From NCBI GenBank assembly GCA_965197565.1, contig CBDANK010000002.1, forward strand, positions 930,001 to 994,000: a stretch of DNA of 64,000 bases. The letters are read 5' to 3'. Position 1 is the stretch's first letter. Each line of letters starts with the position of its first letter. This document shows, piece after piece, positions 7,712 through 16,531 of the stretch. A program made the position numbers and the translations under genes. The DNA comes from G963667675 sp965197565 (GTDB lineage: Bacteria > Chloroflexota > Dehalococcoidia > Lucifugimonadales > UBA3495). Below the pieces are notes generated by a model. The model was given only the letters and a program-made list of their open reading frames with translations. It had not been told where the DNA came from and searched no databases.

Positions 7712-8218
7712 CGCGTACAAGGCTGGGATTGTTCGTCAAGGTCTCTAACATCGAAAGCACACTCAGCGGGGTTATGCACCTTTGCGCCGCTGCATACTTT
7801 CCAGGATGGAGAAATCCCCCCAACCCCCCTTTGCAAAGGGGGGCTAGGGGGATTTTGATCGAGCACGATAACCACCTCTCCCAGGATTGTCTCCATCACT
7901 GCATCAATTTCCTCTAAAATTTGCAAATTGTCGAAACGTAAAACTTGCAATCCCAGTCTCCTCTAGGAAGGAATCCCGAGCAACATCCGCCTGGCGTTGG
8001 GGCCCACGTGAATGCTGAGACCCATCAACTTCTACGACCAGCTTTATCTTAGGGGCATAGAAGTCAACTATATAGTTTCCGATTGGCTTTTGCCGATAGA
8101 ACTGTACTCCCTGAAGTTGCTTCGCCCGCAGCCTAGACCATAACGCTAGTTCGGCGTCCGTCATTTCTCGCCTTAGGCGACGGGCAGATTGTTTAAGCTT
8201 TGGATTGTACTTTAACAT
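7708..8218 (-). pseudogene. DUF559 (Vsr-like) endonuclease, frameshifted
   Basis: The first part (8218 to about 7955) encodes YNPKLKQSARRLRREMTDAE, then FYRQKPIGNYIVDFYAPK and VEVDGSQH, the DUF559 nuclease core related to Vsr and restriction-type nucleases. The expected C-terminal helix, VLRFDNLQILEEIDAVMETI, is present but in a different frame from about 7950. A single-base indel near the GGGATTG around 7955 would account for this. The shifted frame then reads through a GC-rich palindrome and ends at 7708. Either a decayed gene or a sequencing error. Confidence 0.75.
7812..7855. repeat. GC-rich palindromic repeat (copy 1)
   Basis: A near-perfect 44-bp palindrome has arms of the form AAATCCCCC-CAA-CCCCCCTTTG facing CAAAGGGGGG-CTA-GGGGGATTT. 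It lies inside the 3' tail of the broken DUF559 frame. Related GC-run palindromes occur at 17489-17528 and within ileS near 38,600. Confidence 0.8.
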
Positions 8219-8230
8219 CGCTAAGAATTT

Positions 8231-8260
8231 AACAGGGGCGGTCCGGAAACTGCCCCTGTT
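8231..8260 (-). terminator. terminator hairpin after leuA
   Basis: AACAGGGGC pairs with GCCCCTGTT (9-bp stem, 12-base loop) about 35 bases downstream of the leuA stop. The minus strand continues with AAATTCTT, a weak U-rich tract; the other side is A/T-rich as well. Confidence 0.55.
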
Positions 8261-8293
8261 AAAAATGCGTCAAGCTACCGGGGGTGCATCCAT

Positions 8294-9853
8294 TTAATCG
8301 GGCGTGGTGCCCACTGCCGGCAATCTGGAGGCTTCGTCGGCGGCCAACATGCGGTTGACGGCGCTCAGGTAGGCCATGGCGCTGGCGACGATGATGTCGG
8401 TGGAGGCTCCCCTGCCAGTGTAGTTTTGGCCGTTGTTTTCGATTTTGATGGTCACCGTGCCCATGGAGTCGATGCCTTCCGTCACCGACTGGACGGTGAA
8501 GTCCATCAGCTTCGGGGATGCGCCGATAACCCTGGCGATGGCATTGCACACAGCGTCCACCGGGCCGTTGCCGGTGGAGGCGTCGGTCACCACCTGCTGG
8601 TCGGGGCCGATAAGCCGCACGGTGGCGGAGGGTATGTCGTGGTCCCCGCTGCTGAACTGGACGTGGTCCAATGTATAGCTGACGGGCTCGCTGGAGGTCC
8701 GCTTCTCCTCATCCATGAGGATCTCCAGGTCTCTATCGGTGACCTCGCGCTTCTTATCGGCTAGGACTTTGAACGACTCGAATACGTTGGAGACCTCCTC
8801 GCGGGACAGTTGATAGCCCAGGGCCTCCAGCCGGGACTGTAGACCGGCCCGCCCGCTCAGCTTGCCAAGCACCAGGGTGCTGCCGGGCACACCCACCCGC
8901 TCCGGCTGCATCACCTCGTAAGTCGACCGGTCTTTCAGAACGCCGTCCTGGTGAATGCCCGAGGCATGACGGAAGGCGTTTTCCCCTACTACTGCTTTGT
9001 TGGCCTGCACCGACATACCGGTGATGCGGCTGACCAAGCGGCTGGTTGGATATATCTGGGTAGTATCGATACCGATTTCCGTTTGGAAGAGGTCTTTTCG
9101 GGTGTCCACCGCCATGATGATCTCTTCCAGAGACGCGTTTCCGGCCCGCTCACCTATGCCGTTGATGCACCCCTCCACTTGGGTCGCCCCGGCCTCAATG
9201 GCGGCTAGGCTGTTGGAAACCGCCAGCCCCAAGTCATTGTGGCAGTGGACGCTGAGGGTAACTCCCTCGATACCGGCCACCTTATCTTGAATCTCCTGTA
9301 GCAACCGGGCGAAGTTGGAAGGTATGGCGTATCCTACGGTGTCGGCTATGTTGATGGTGGTTGCGCCGGCTCGAATCACTTCCTCCAGCATGTGGAACAA
9401 GTAATCGGGGTTGGTGCGGGTGGCGTCCATGGGAGAAAATTCGACGTCCGGGCAGTATTTCTTTGCTCGTTCCACCATGGCCACCGCCATTTCCATGACC
9501 TCTTCCCGGTTCTTGCGCAACTGGTGCATCTGGTGGATCTCGGAGGAGGACAGGAAGACGTGTATCCGGGGCCGGTTGGCGTGTTTGACGGCTTCCCAGG
9601 CCTGGTCCACGTCGTTGGCTACGGCCCGGGCCAAGGAGGCGATGATGGGGTCCTTGACCTCGCGGGCGATATTGGAAACCGCCTCGAAATCGCCTGGGGA
9701 GCTGGCGGCAAATCCGGCTTCGATGATGTCCACCCGCATTTTCTGCAGTTGGCGGGCGATCTCCATTTTTTCATCCCCGGTCATTCCGATGCCGGCGGAT
9801 TGCTCTCCATCTCGGAGGGTGGTGTCCAGGAACAGCACTTTCTTGTTAGCCAT
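8294..9853 (-). CDS. leuA: 2-isopropylmalate synthase
   Basis: About 519 residues. The N-terminal TIM barrel shows LDTTLRDGEQSAG (metal and substrate site), the HCHNDLGLA motif and NGIGERAGN. After the linker, the C-terminal regulatory LeuA dimer domain (about residues 360-515) carries the leucine-inhibition fold. The enzyme condenses acetyl-CoA with 2-oxoisovalerate, the first committed step of leucine synthesis, in the cytoplasm. ATG at 9853 has GGGAAGAG at suitable distance and is preferred over TTG at 9859. It is the last gene of the ilv-leu cluster behind the T-box leader, though the 270-base gap upstream could hold a second promoter. Confidence 0.96.
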   Translation of the reverse strand: MANKKVLFLDTTLRDGEQSAGIGMTGDEKMEIARQLQKMRVDIIEAGFAASSPGDFEAVSNIAREVKDPIIASLARAVANDVDQAWEAVKHANRPRIHVFLSSSEIHQMHQLRKNREEVMEMAVAMVERAKKYCPDVEFSPMDATRTNPDYLFHMLEEVIRAGATTINIADTVGYAIPSNFARLLQEIQDKVAGIEGVTLSVHCHNDLGLAVSNSLAAIEAGATQVEGCINGIGERAGNASLEEIIMAVDTRKDLFQTEIGIDTTQIYPTSRLVSRITGMSVQANKAVVGENAFRHASGIHQDGVLKDRSTYEVMQPERVGVPGSTLVLGKLSGRAGLQSRLEALGYQLSREEVSNVFESFKVLADKKREVTDRDLEILMDEEKRTSSEPVSYTLDHVQFSSGDHDIPSATVRLIGPDQQVVTDASTGNGPVDAVCNAIARVIGASPKLMDFTVQSVTEGIDSMGTVTIKIENNGQNYTGRGASTDIIVASAMAYLSAVNRMLAADEASRLPAVGTTPD

Positions 9854-9911
9854 TTTCAATCTCTTCCCTATTTACTCTGATTTCTTAGGCTCTTGGCGGG
9901 GCAACTGGGTT

Positions 9912-10070
9912 TTATGGACCAGGGGAAGGATGCAACAGGGTCACGTAGTCCACCGCACCCAGCCTTGCCAAGACCAGCGTGCGATGGTGAACTACTCTCA
10001 ACGTCTCCCGTTGCATCAGATTTCGCTGCCTAATAGTGTCGGTCCTCTCCAACTGCCGTTGTGTTGACAT
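9912..10070 (-). CDS. possible small protein (52 residues) of unknown function
   Basis: A short frame begins at ATG 10070 with AGGAGAG at good distance and encodes an Arg/Gln-rich peptide (MSTQRQLERTDTIRQRNLMQ). It lies in the gap between leuA and the coiled-coil protein gene and reads the same way. Nothing is recognised in it. Support is only the ribosome-binding site and position. Confidence 0.25.
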   Translation of the reverse strand: MSTQRQLERTDTIRQRNLMQRETLRVVHHRTLVLARLGAVDYVTLLHPSPGP

Positions 10071-10129
10071 CAGTCTCTCTCCTAGTAGGACCTCCACTTT
10101 ACTGCCGACGTATTGCCGCTCCAGGTATT

Positions 10130-10534
10130 CTAACCTCCCAATCTGTTCAGCAGATTGATCACTGCCGCGGCGCCCAATGCGATGATTGAAACCCACATCG
10201 TGATGACGATTCCCAGTATCCACAGAAACTGTTTGTCAGTCCTTGATCGCTGGGCTTCCATGTCTCTCTGGAACTGGAATTGCAAAGTTTGGAAATTCTC
10301 TTGCCGGGATTCCAATCTCTGGAAATTCTCTTGTTGCTGTAACTCCAATCGCTGGAAATTCTCTTGTTGCTGTGATTCTAATCTCTGAAAATTCTCTCGC
10401 AGGCCGCGAATGTCCTCTCGAAGCTCACGAATATCCCCGCGAATCTCTGAATTTTGAAGTTCGAGATGCTCGACCCTGACTTCCAGACGGGCCAGTCTTT
10501 CGCCGTCGGGCGTCGCTGTCGCGCTGGTTGTCAT
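10130..10534 (-). CDS. small coiled-coil protein with C-terminal membrane anchor
   Basis: The 134-residue protein has a long coiled coil (about residues 10-100) followed by one strong transmembrane segment (FLWILGIVITMWVSIIALGA, about 103-122) and a short tail. The coil contains near-repeats of QENFQRLE, also visible as 27-30 base DNA repeats around 10,280-10,390. It starts 8 bases after the ilvC stop, so it is probably the fourth gene of the ilv operon. Similar short coil-plus-anchor proteins are common in bacteria without assigned function. A role in branched-chain synthesis is not implied by sequence. Confidence 0.7.
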   Translation of the reverse strand: MTTSATATPDGERLARLEVRVEHLELQNSEIRGDIRELREDIRGLRENFQRLESQQQENFQRLELQQQENFQRLESRQENFQTLQFQFQRDMEAQRSRTDKQFLWILGIVITMWVSIIALGAAAVINLLNRLGG

Positions 10535-10541
10535 GAGGTTC

Positions 10542-11543
10542 CTACACCTCTTTGGGGTCCAGCCAGGGCATCATGGATCTGAGCTGCTTGCCGACATCTT
10601 CGATCTGGCTGCTACGGGCTTGCTCCCGGAGCGGGGTGAAACGCTTCCGGCCCTCGTCGTTCTCGGCGATCCACTCCCTGGCGAAGGTGCCGTCTTGGAT
10701 ATCTTTCAGAATCGCCCGCATATTTTCCCGCACATGCTCGTCGATGACTCGAGGCCCCCGGGTCAGGTCTCCGTACTCGGCGGTGTCGCTGACCGAGAAC
10801 CGCATGTAGCCGAAACCACCCTGGTATATCAGGTCTACGATCATCTTCAGCTCGTGCATACATTCGAAGAAAGCGATCTCCGGTGGATACCCAGCCTCCA
10901 CCAACGTCTCGAAGGCGGTGCGGACCAAGCTTGTTACCCCGCCGCAGAGAATGGTCTGCTCGCCAAAGAGGTCGCTTTCCGTCTCATCTTTGATGGTAGT
11001 TTCCAGCACTCCCGACGAAGTGGAGCCGATGCCTTTGGCATAGGCCAGGCCAATCTCCTTGGCGTGGCCGGTGGCGTCCTGATGGACCGCCAGCAGGCTG
11101 GGCACACCGATTCCTTCCACGAAAAGCTCCCTCATGCGGTGGCCCGGCGCCTTCGGCGCCACCATCATCACGTCCACGTTGCCCGGCGGCACTATCTCCC
11201 CGTAGTGAAGACTGAAGCCATGGGCCACCATGAGGGCGCTGCCCGGCCTCAAGTTGGGTTCGATTTCGTCCCGGTAGGTGCGGCCTTGGACGTGGTCGGG
11301 AATGAGCACCATTACCACGTCGGCGGCTTTGCTTACCTCGGGCACGTCTCCGACCTCCAGCCCCGCTTCCTGGGCCGTGGCGCGGCTTCGGCTGCCGGGA
11401 TAGAGGCCGACCATTACTTTGTGGCCATTGTCTTTGAGGTTGAGAGCGTGGGCGTGGCCCTGGCTGCCGTAGCCTATGATGCCGATGGTTTTATCGGCCA
11501 AAGCGCTTATGTCCACATCGCTGTCGTAATACACATTTACCAT
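10542..11543 (-). CDS. ilvC: ketol-acid reductoisomerase
   Basis: This is a class I IlvC of 333 residues. It has the N-terminal Rossmann motif GYGSQGHAHALNL (about residues 24-36) and the C-terminal knotted domain with the metal-binding Asp/Glu region DLFGEQTILCGG and ECMHELK. The loop reading LYPGSRSRATA, with Arg and Ser residues, suggests NADPH preference. It isomerises and reduces acetolactate or acetohydroxybutyrate in valine, leucine and isoleucine synthesis. The gene lies 28 bases after ilvN in the operon. Confidence 0.97.
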   Translation of the reverse strand: MVNVYYDSDVDISALADKTIGIIGYGSQGHAHALNLKDNGHKVMVGLYPGSRSRATAQEAGLEVGDVPEVSKAADVVMVLIPDHVQGRTYRDEIEPNLRPGSALMVAHGFSLHYGEIVPPGNVDVMMVAPKAPGHRMRELFVEGIGVPSLLAVHQDATGHAKEIGLAYAKGIGSTSSGVLETTIKDETESDLFGEQTILCGGVTSLVRTAFETLVEAGYPPEIAFFECMHELKMIVDLIYQGGFGYMRFSVSDTAEYGDLTRGPRVIDEHVRENMRAILKDIQDGTFAREWIAENDEGRKRFTPLREQARSSQIEDVGKQLRSMMPWLDPKEV

Positions 11544-11571
11544 TACGCTACCGCCTTTCCCTTGGTCTCAC

Positions 11572-12126
11572 TTAGATTTCATTGAATCCGTTTCCACCGA
11601 GGTCCATTACTGTGCTGTCGTTGACTTGGCCTCCGGGATAGCCCCTCTCCATGGCCACCACCCCAGTCCGCAGCATCTCCAGGATTCCGAACGGCTGAAG
11701 CAGGTTGTGCAGGGCATTGATTTTGTCTTGTTCGCCAGTGATTTCTATCACCATTGACTGGGTCCCCACGTCCACGATATTGGCCCGAAACAGGTTAACG
11801 ATCTGGATGATTTCACCCCGGGAGGCGGGCGCGGCCTTGACTTTGACCAAGGCTAATTCCCTGGCCACGATCTCCTCGCCGGTGATGTTGGAGACTTGTA
11901 TAACCTCGATCAGCTTGTCCAGTTGCTTGGTCACCTGGGAGACTGTGTCCTCATCGCCGTTGACCACAAAGGTCATGCGGGATAGGCCGGGCTGCTCACT
12001 CTTCCCCACCGCCAGGCTGGCGATGTTGAACCCCCGTCGGCGGAACATGCTGGCCACCCGGGTAAGGACTCCGGGACGGTCCTCCACCAAGGCCACCAGG
12101 GTGTGGTGCTGTCCGTTCTGGCTCAT
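11572..12126 (-). CDS. ilvN: acetolactate synthase small (regulatory) subunit
   Basis: The 184-residue protein has an N-terminal ACT domain (LVALVEDRPGVLTRVASMFRR, with the GFNIASLAVG strand) and the C-terminal ALS_ss domain. It activates the catalytic subunit and gives feedback control by valine. The ATG at 12126 directly follows the ilvB stop at 12127-12129, so translation is coupled. About 20 residues at the C-terminus (STVMDLGGNGFNEI) extend past the usual family end. Confidence 0.95.
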   Translation of the reverse strand: MSQNGQHHTLVALVEDRPGVLTRVASMFRRRGFNIASLAVGKSEQPGLSRMTFVVNGDEDTVSQVTKQLDKLIEVIQVSNITGEEIVARELALVKVKAAPASRGEIIQIVNLFRANIVDVGTQSMVIEITGEQDKINALHNLLQPFGILEMLRTGVVAMERGYPGGQVNDSTVMDLGGNGFNEI

Positions 12127-13821
12127 TTATTCAATGCGCTCCGGCACTGGCTCTTCCATCATTTCTTGAACCGACTCACCGGCGGGGATCATGGGATAAA
12201 CGTTCTCGTCGGCATTGACGATAAAGTCGATGACCACCGGACCGGGAGTTTCCATTGCTTGTTGGATGGCGCCGGCCACCTGGTCCTTCTCAGCAACCCT
12301 CACCCCTGGAATTCCGTAGGCCTCGGCCAGCTTCACGAAGTCCGGGTTGCCGGAGTAGACAGTGGCGAAATAGTCCTTTTCGTAAAATAGGTCTTGCCAC
12401 TGGTGGACCATGCCCAAGCTGCCGTTGTTGAAGATGGCAAACTTCACCTCGATATTGTTCTCAACCGCGGTGGCCAGATCGCACATGGTCATTTGAAAGC
12501 CGCCGTCTCCGGCAATAGACCAGACGGTCTTGTCCGGCCGCCCTATCTTGGCCCCCAGAGCCGCGGGGACCTCGTACCCCATGGAGCCCAGCCCGCCGGA
12601 GGTTATCAAGGTGTTGGGTTGATTGAAAGCGCAGAACTGGGCCGCCCACATCTGATGCTGGCCTACGCCGGTTACTATGATGGACTGCCCGGCGGTCGCC
12701 TTGGAAAGCTCTCTCAGCACGAACTGGGGCAGTAAGCCCTCGGTGTGCCGGATCAATTTCGGGGGGTGCTCGCTTCGGAGAGTATCAACGCAGCGCAGCC
12801 AATCGATGTGTACGTTGGATTCCACCAGCGGCAGCAATTGCTGCATCACGCACTTGAGGTCGCCGGTCACGGACGCCGAGGCTTTGACGTTTTTATCGAT
12901 CTCCGAGGGGTCGACGTCAACGTGGACTATTTTCGCGTTGGGAGCGAAGTCCTTCAGTCGGCCGGTAATTCGATCGTCGAACCTCATGCCCAGGGATATG
13001 AGCAAGTCGGCTTGGTCGATGGCCAGGTTCGAGTGAGCCCAACCGTGCATTCCCGACATTCCCAAATTCAGATAGTGGCCCGTAGGGAAGGAACTGATCC
13101 CCAACAGAGTGGGGACCACCGGAATTTGGGCCTTTTCGGCTAACCTGATGAGCTCTTCACCAGCGTGTGAGATCAGAATTCCGTGCCCGGCCAGGATCAC
13201 CGGGCGTTCCGACCGGTTGATCAATGCCGCCGCGTGGGCTACTTGCTCCGGGTCCGCATCGCCGGGCGGATTATAGCCGGGCAGGTTGACCGTCTCGGGC
13301 CAGATGAACTCCGCCCGCTCGTTTAACAGCACGTCCTTGGGTATGTCCACCAGCACCGGTCCGGGCCTGCCGGTCCGGGCGATGTGGAAGGCCTCCTTGA
13401 TTACTTGGGCGATGTCGGCCGCGTTCAGCACCAGATAGTTGTGCTTGGTGATGGGCAGGGTAATCCCCGTAACGTCGGTTTCTTGAAAGGCGTCACGGCC
13501 AATGGCCGCTCGGGGCACCTGTCCGGTAATAGCCACCATGGGCACCGAGTCCATCATGGCGCCGGCGATGCCGGTGACCAGGTTGGTGGCTCCCGGCCCG
13601 GAAGTAGCCACGCATACGCCTACTTGGCCCGTGGCCCGAGCGTACCCGTCGGCGGCCATGGCGGCGGCCTGCTCGTGCCTGACCAGGATGTGGCGGAGGC
13701 CGGTGTACCCCGCCAGAGCGCCGTAGAGAGGCAATACCGCACCTCCGGGCAGGCCGAATACTACCTCTACCCCCTCTTTGAGGAGGCTTTCACATACGAT
13801 TTCCGCGCCGCTAAGCTCCAT
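12127..13821 (-). CDS. ilvB: acetolactate synthase large (catalytic) subunit
   Basis: This 564-residue ThDP-dependent enzyme has the catalytic Glu in the N-terminal region (LVRHEQAAAMAADGYARATG) and a central FAD/TPP domain. The C-terminal ThDP motif GDGGFQMTMCDLATAVENN contains the GDG...NN signature. It joins two pyruvates, or pyruvate and 2-oxobutyrate, to start branched-chain amino acid synthesis. It is the first gene of the ilvB-ilvN-ilvC-leuA cluster and is preceded by a T-box leader. The ATG at 13821 has a GGAG upstream. Confidence 0.97.
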   Translation of the reverse strand: MELSGAEIVCESLLKEGVEVVFGLPGGAVLPLYGALAGYTGLRHILVRHEQAAAMAADGYARATGQVGVCVATSGPGATNLVTGIAGAMMDSVPMVAITGQVPRAAIGRDAFQETDVTGITLPITKHNYLVLNAADIAQVIKEAFHIARTGRPGPVLVDIPKDVLLNERAEFIWPETVNLPGYNPPGDADPEQVAHAAALINRSERPVILAGHGILISHAGEELIRLAEKAQIPVVPTLLGISSFPTGHYLNLGMSGMHGWAHSNLAIDQADLLISLGMRFDDRITGRLKDFAPNAKIVHVDVDPSEIDKNVKASASVTGDLKCVMQQLLPLVESNVHIDWLRCVDTLRSEHPPKLIRHTEGLLPQFVLRELSKATAGQSIIVTGVGQHQMWAAQFCAFNQPNTLITSGGLGSMGYEVPAALGAKIGRPDKTVWSIAGDGGFQMTMCDLATAVENNIEVKFAIFNNGSLGMVHQWQDLFYEKDYFATVYSGNPDFVKLAEAYGIPGVRVAEKDQVAGAIQQAMETPGPVVIDFIVNADENVYPMIPAGESVQEMMEEPVPERIE

Positions 13822-13844
13822 CTTGTCTCCATAATTTTAGACCA

Positions 13845-13875
13845 ACAAAAAACCCGCCCCCCGAAGGGACGGGTT
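13845..13875 (-). terminator. T-box intrinsic terminator
   Basis: On the minus strand AACCCG...CGGGTT (with an inner CCC/GGG extension around a UUCG-like loop) is followed by six T residues, just before ilvB. The 5' arm overlaps bases that could pair with the T-box sequence, giving the antiterminator alternative. Confidence 0.85.
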
Positions 13876-14110
13876 GATTAATTCCCGCGGTACCACCCCT
13901 CTTTTCCGGCAACCTGACAATCAGCTTTCAACTGAAGAGCCCTGTTTCCGGAACAGCTTGATGACTTTTAACGGTGTCCACCGTCGCGCCCTACTTGATT
14001 CAGGCGGAACGCTCCAGGGCGAGTTCGAAACATTGCCGTCACCAGCTTTCACCAACCGCCGGCTCTCTATGACCGGATGCTTCTACTACTCCCTTTCAAA
14101 GCGAGTTTCG
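13845..14110 (-). promoter_or_regulatory. T-box leader (tRNA-sensing riboswitch) upstream of ilvB
   Basis: The minus strand holds the T-box core GGGTGGTACCGCGG (near 13885-13900) just upstream of a terminator. Stem I hallmarks are also present, including AGAGAGCC and GGTTGGTGAAAGC, and a specifier-like GAACTC. If GAA precedes the specifier, the codon is CTC (Leu, 14021-14023), so uncharged leucine tRNA would favour antitermination of ilvBNC-leuA. The leader is about 270 bases, normal for a T-box. Specifier assignment is inference. Confidence 0.88.
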
Positions 14111-14129
14111 TGAAATTTTTAATTATTGG

Positions 14130-14158
14130 ATGGTAACAGTTGGGGTAGTCCTTGTCAA
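14130..14158 (-). promoter_or_regulatory. consensus promoter of the ilv-leu operon
   Basis: On the minus strand TTGACA (14153-14158) and TACCAT (14130-14135) are separated by exactly 17 bases. Transcription would start near 14123, immediately before the T-box leader. Confidence 0.75.
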
Positions 14159-14173
14159 TGATTTGATTTAACC

Positions 14174-14275
14174 GTAAGTGTTCAGACTTGGTCAGCACAC
14201 TAACACGGAACCGCTCATCCTGAGCGCAGCGCAGCGGAGTCGAAGGACCGATTCCACTCAACACTGAACACTTAC
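14174..14275. mobile_element. MITE family A, copy 1
   Basis: This 102-bp element has perfect 12-bp terminal inverted repeats (GTAAGTGTTCAG / CTGAACACTTAC). It is flanked by near-perfect 8-bp direct repeats, ATTTAACC and ATTTGACC. Its interior is about 80% identical to the reverse of the copy at 60319-60415. A further right-type end, CTGAACAGTTAC, lies at 14443-14454, so a larger or nested 281-bp unit is possible. It codes for nothing. The rest of 14276-14588 holds degenerate repeat-like sequence. Confidence 0.8.
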
Positions 14276-14588
14276 ATTTGACCCTGGTTCGCCCAGGACC
14301 TATTATTGTCACCCCGAAGCGGAGCGAGGGGTCTGGCACGCCGGTGCTCTTCAGCGCGATGACTATCAACGCCGCTCGCCGAAAGCCCCTCAACCCCAGG
14401 CCCTTCGACTTCGCTAAGGGCGACACGAATCGCCCATCAACCCTGAACAGTTACTATACTTGGCGCCGCATTGCACCCTATTTCCGGCATTTGCTATCAT
14501 GCGTGAAATGCTCCTCCGGCTCACCGGTTCGCGGCGAACTTCTCCGGCCTGGCGCGCCGGTAGTGCCAATAACATTGGGGCAAGTGCC

Positions 14589-16425
14589 ATGCACCCCGTA
14601 AAGTACGTTGTCCCAGTCCTGCTCTTAGTGTCCGCCATAGCGATGGGAGTAGGACTGGCTTGCTCATCCGGGCCTGCTGGCAGTCCCGCGTCGGATAGGG
14701 AAGCCCTAGTCGCCCTTTACCACGCCGCGAACGGCGCGGACTGGTCGGAGAACACAAACTGGCTGAGCGCCGCCCCAATCGACGAGTGGCACGGTGTGAG
14801 GGTTGATGACAACGGCCGAGTCGCCGGACTGGGCCTCACAATTAACCGGTTGGTCGGAGGTATACCCGCGGAACTGGGCAAGCTCTCCAACCTGAAATGG
14901 CTGACCCTCGGCGGCAATCAATTGAGCGGGGAGATACCGCCGGAACTGGGCAACCTCTCCAACCTGGAATGGCTGTTCCTCGACAACAACCGGTTAAGCG
15001 GGAAGATACCGGCGGAACTCGGCGGTCTCTCCAACCTGGAATCACTGTTCCTCGACAACAATCAATTGAGTGGGGAGATACCGGCGGAACTTGGCAACCT
15101 TTCTAACCTGCAGTCGCTGTCGTTCCGCAACAACCGGTTGAGCGGGAAGATACCGGCGGAACTTGGCAACCTTTCCAACCTGCAATGGCTGTCGCTCGGC
15201 AACAACCGGTTGAGCGGGGAGATACCGGCGGAACTCAGCAACCTCTCCAACCTGCGACACCTGCTACTCAGTGGTAACCAGTTGAGCGGATGCATACCAA
15301 GGCGTCTGAGAGCCGCACTGGAGGATTACCCTTCCGGCCTCGACCTGCGGTTATGCGAGCCAAGTCCGACGCTCCTGCGGTCTCCGGACCGTCCCCTCCT
15401 GGTCGCTCTCTACAACGCTATGGGCGGCCCTAGATGGTCGGAGAACACGAACTGGCTGAGCCCCGCCCCAATCGATGAGTGGTACGGCGTACGGGTTGAT
15501 GACAACGGCCGAGTCGCCGAACTGGACCTCACAAGTAACCGGTTGGTCGGAGGCATACCCGCGGAACTCGTCAGTCTCTCCAACCTGGAACGGCTGTGGC
15601 TCGGCGACAACCAGTTGAGCGGGGAGATACCGGCGGAACTCGGCGGTATCTCCAACCTGGAATCGTTGTTCCTTGATGGCAATCAATTGAGTGGGGAGAT
15701 ACCGGCGGAACTCGGCGGTCTCTCCAACCTGGAACGGCTGCGGCTCGACAACAATCAATTGAGTGGGGAGATACCGGCGCAACTTGGTAGCCTCTCCAAC
15801 CTGGAATCGTTGTTCCTTGGTGGCAATCAATTGAGTGGGGAGATACCGGCGGAGCTCGGCGGTCTCTCCAACCTGGAACGGCTGCGGCTCGACAACAATC
15901 AATTGAGTGGGGAGATACCGGCGGAGCTCGACGGCCTCTCCAACCTGGAACGGCTGTCGCTCTTAGATAATCAGTTGAGTGGGGAGATACCGGCGCAACT
16001 TGGTAGCCTTTCCAACCTGGAACGGCTGTCGCTCGCCAACAACCGGTTGAGCGGAGAAGATACCGGCGGAACTTGACAACCTCTCCAACCTGCAAGTGCT
16101 GTGGCTCAGTAACAACCAGTTGAGTGGGGAGATTCCCTCAGAACTGGGCAATCTCTCCAACCTGTACACGCTGTGGCTCCACAACAACCGGTTGAGCGGA
16201 GAAATACCGGCGGAACTCGGCCACCTCTCCAACCTGAGACGGCTGTTCCTCGACGGCAATCAATTGAGCGGGGAGATACCGGCGGAACTTAGCCACCTCT
16301 CCAACCTGCATTCGCTGGGACTCAGTGGCAACCGGTTCAGCGGATGCATACCAAGGAGTCTGAGAGCCCTACACGCAGAGTACAACTACTTTTCCAGTCC
16401 TGATCTGCCTTTCTGCGCGCCATAG
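14589..16425 (+). pseudogene. plant-type leucine-rich-repeat lipoprotein, one frameshift
   Basis: The frame starts at ATG 14589 with a lipoprotein signal (VLLLVSAIAMGVGLAC, lipobox LAC). It has two LRR blocks, each opened by a cap (ALVALYHAANGADWSENTNW and its copy near 15,400). Repeats follow the 24-residue pattern LxxLxLxxNxLSGEIPAELG typical of plant-type LRRs. At about 16056 an extra A (GGAGAAGATACC instead of GGAGAGATACC) ends the first frame at 16076. The remaining five or so repeats and the C-terminal cap continue in the next frame to 16425. The protein would be anchored outside the membrane, probably binding proteins or carbohydrates. The indel may be real, phase-variation-like, or an error. 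Confidence 0.82.
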
Positions 16426-16531
16426 ACCCAACCCCGCAGGCATTGGGGCGGACTGGCCTTAGACTTGGACGAACATTGAACGGTTCCCATGTCACCTGTC
16501 CCTTGACACCCCGGAAATCCGGTCGCCAAAC

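Noticed and set aside
14840..16320. Regular tandem repeats that could suggest a CRISPR array
   Set aside because: The 72-base period encodes 24-residue leucine-rich repeats in frame; there are no unique spacers and no cas genes.
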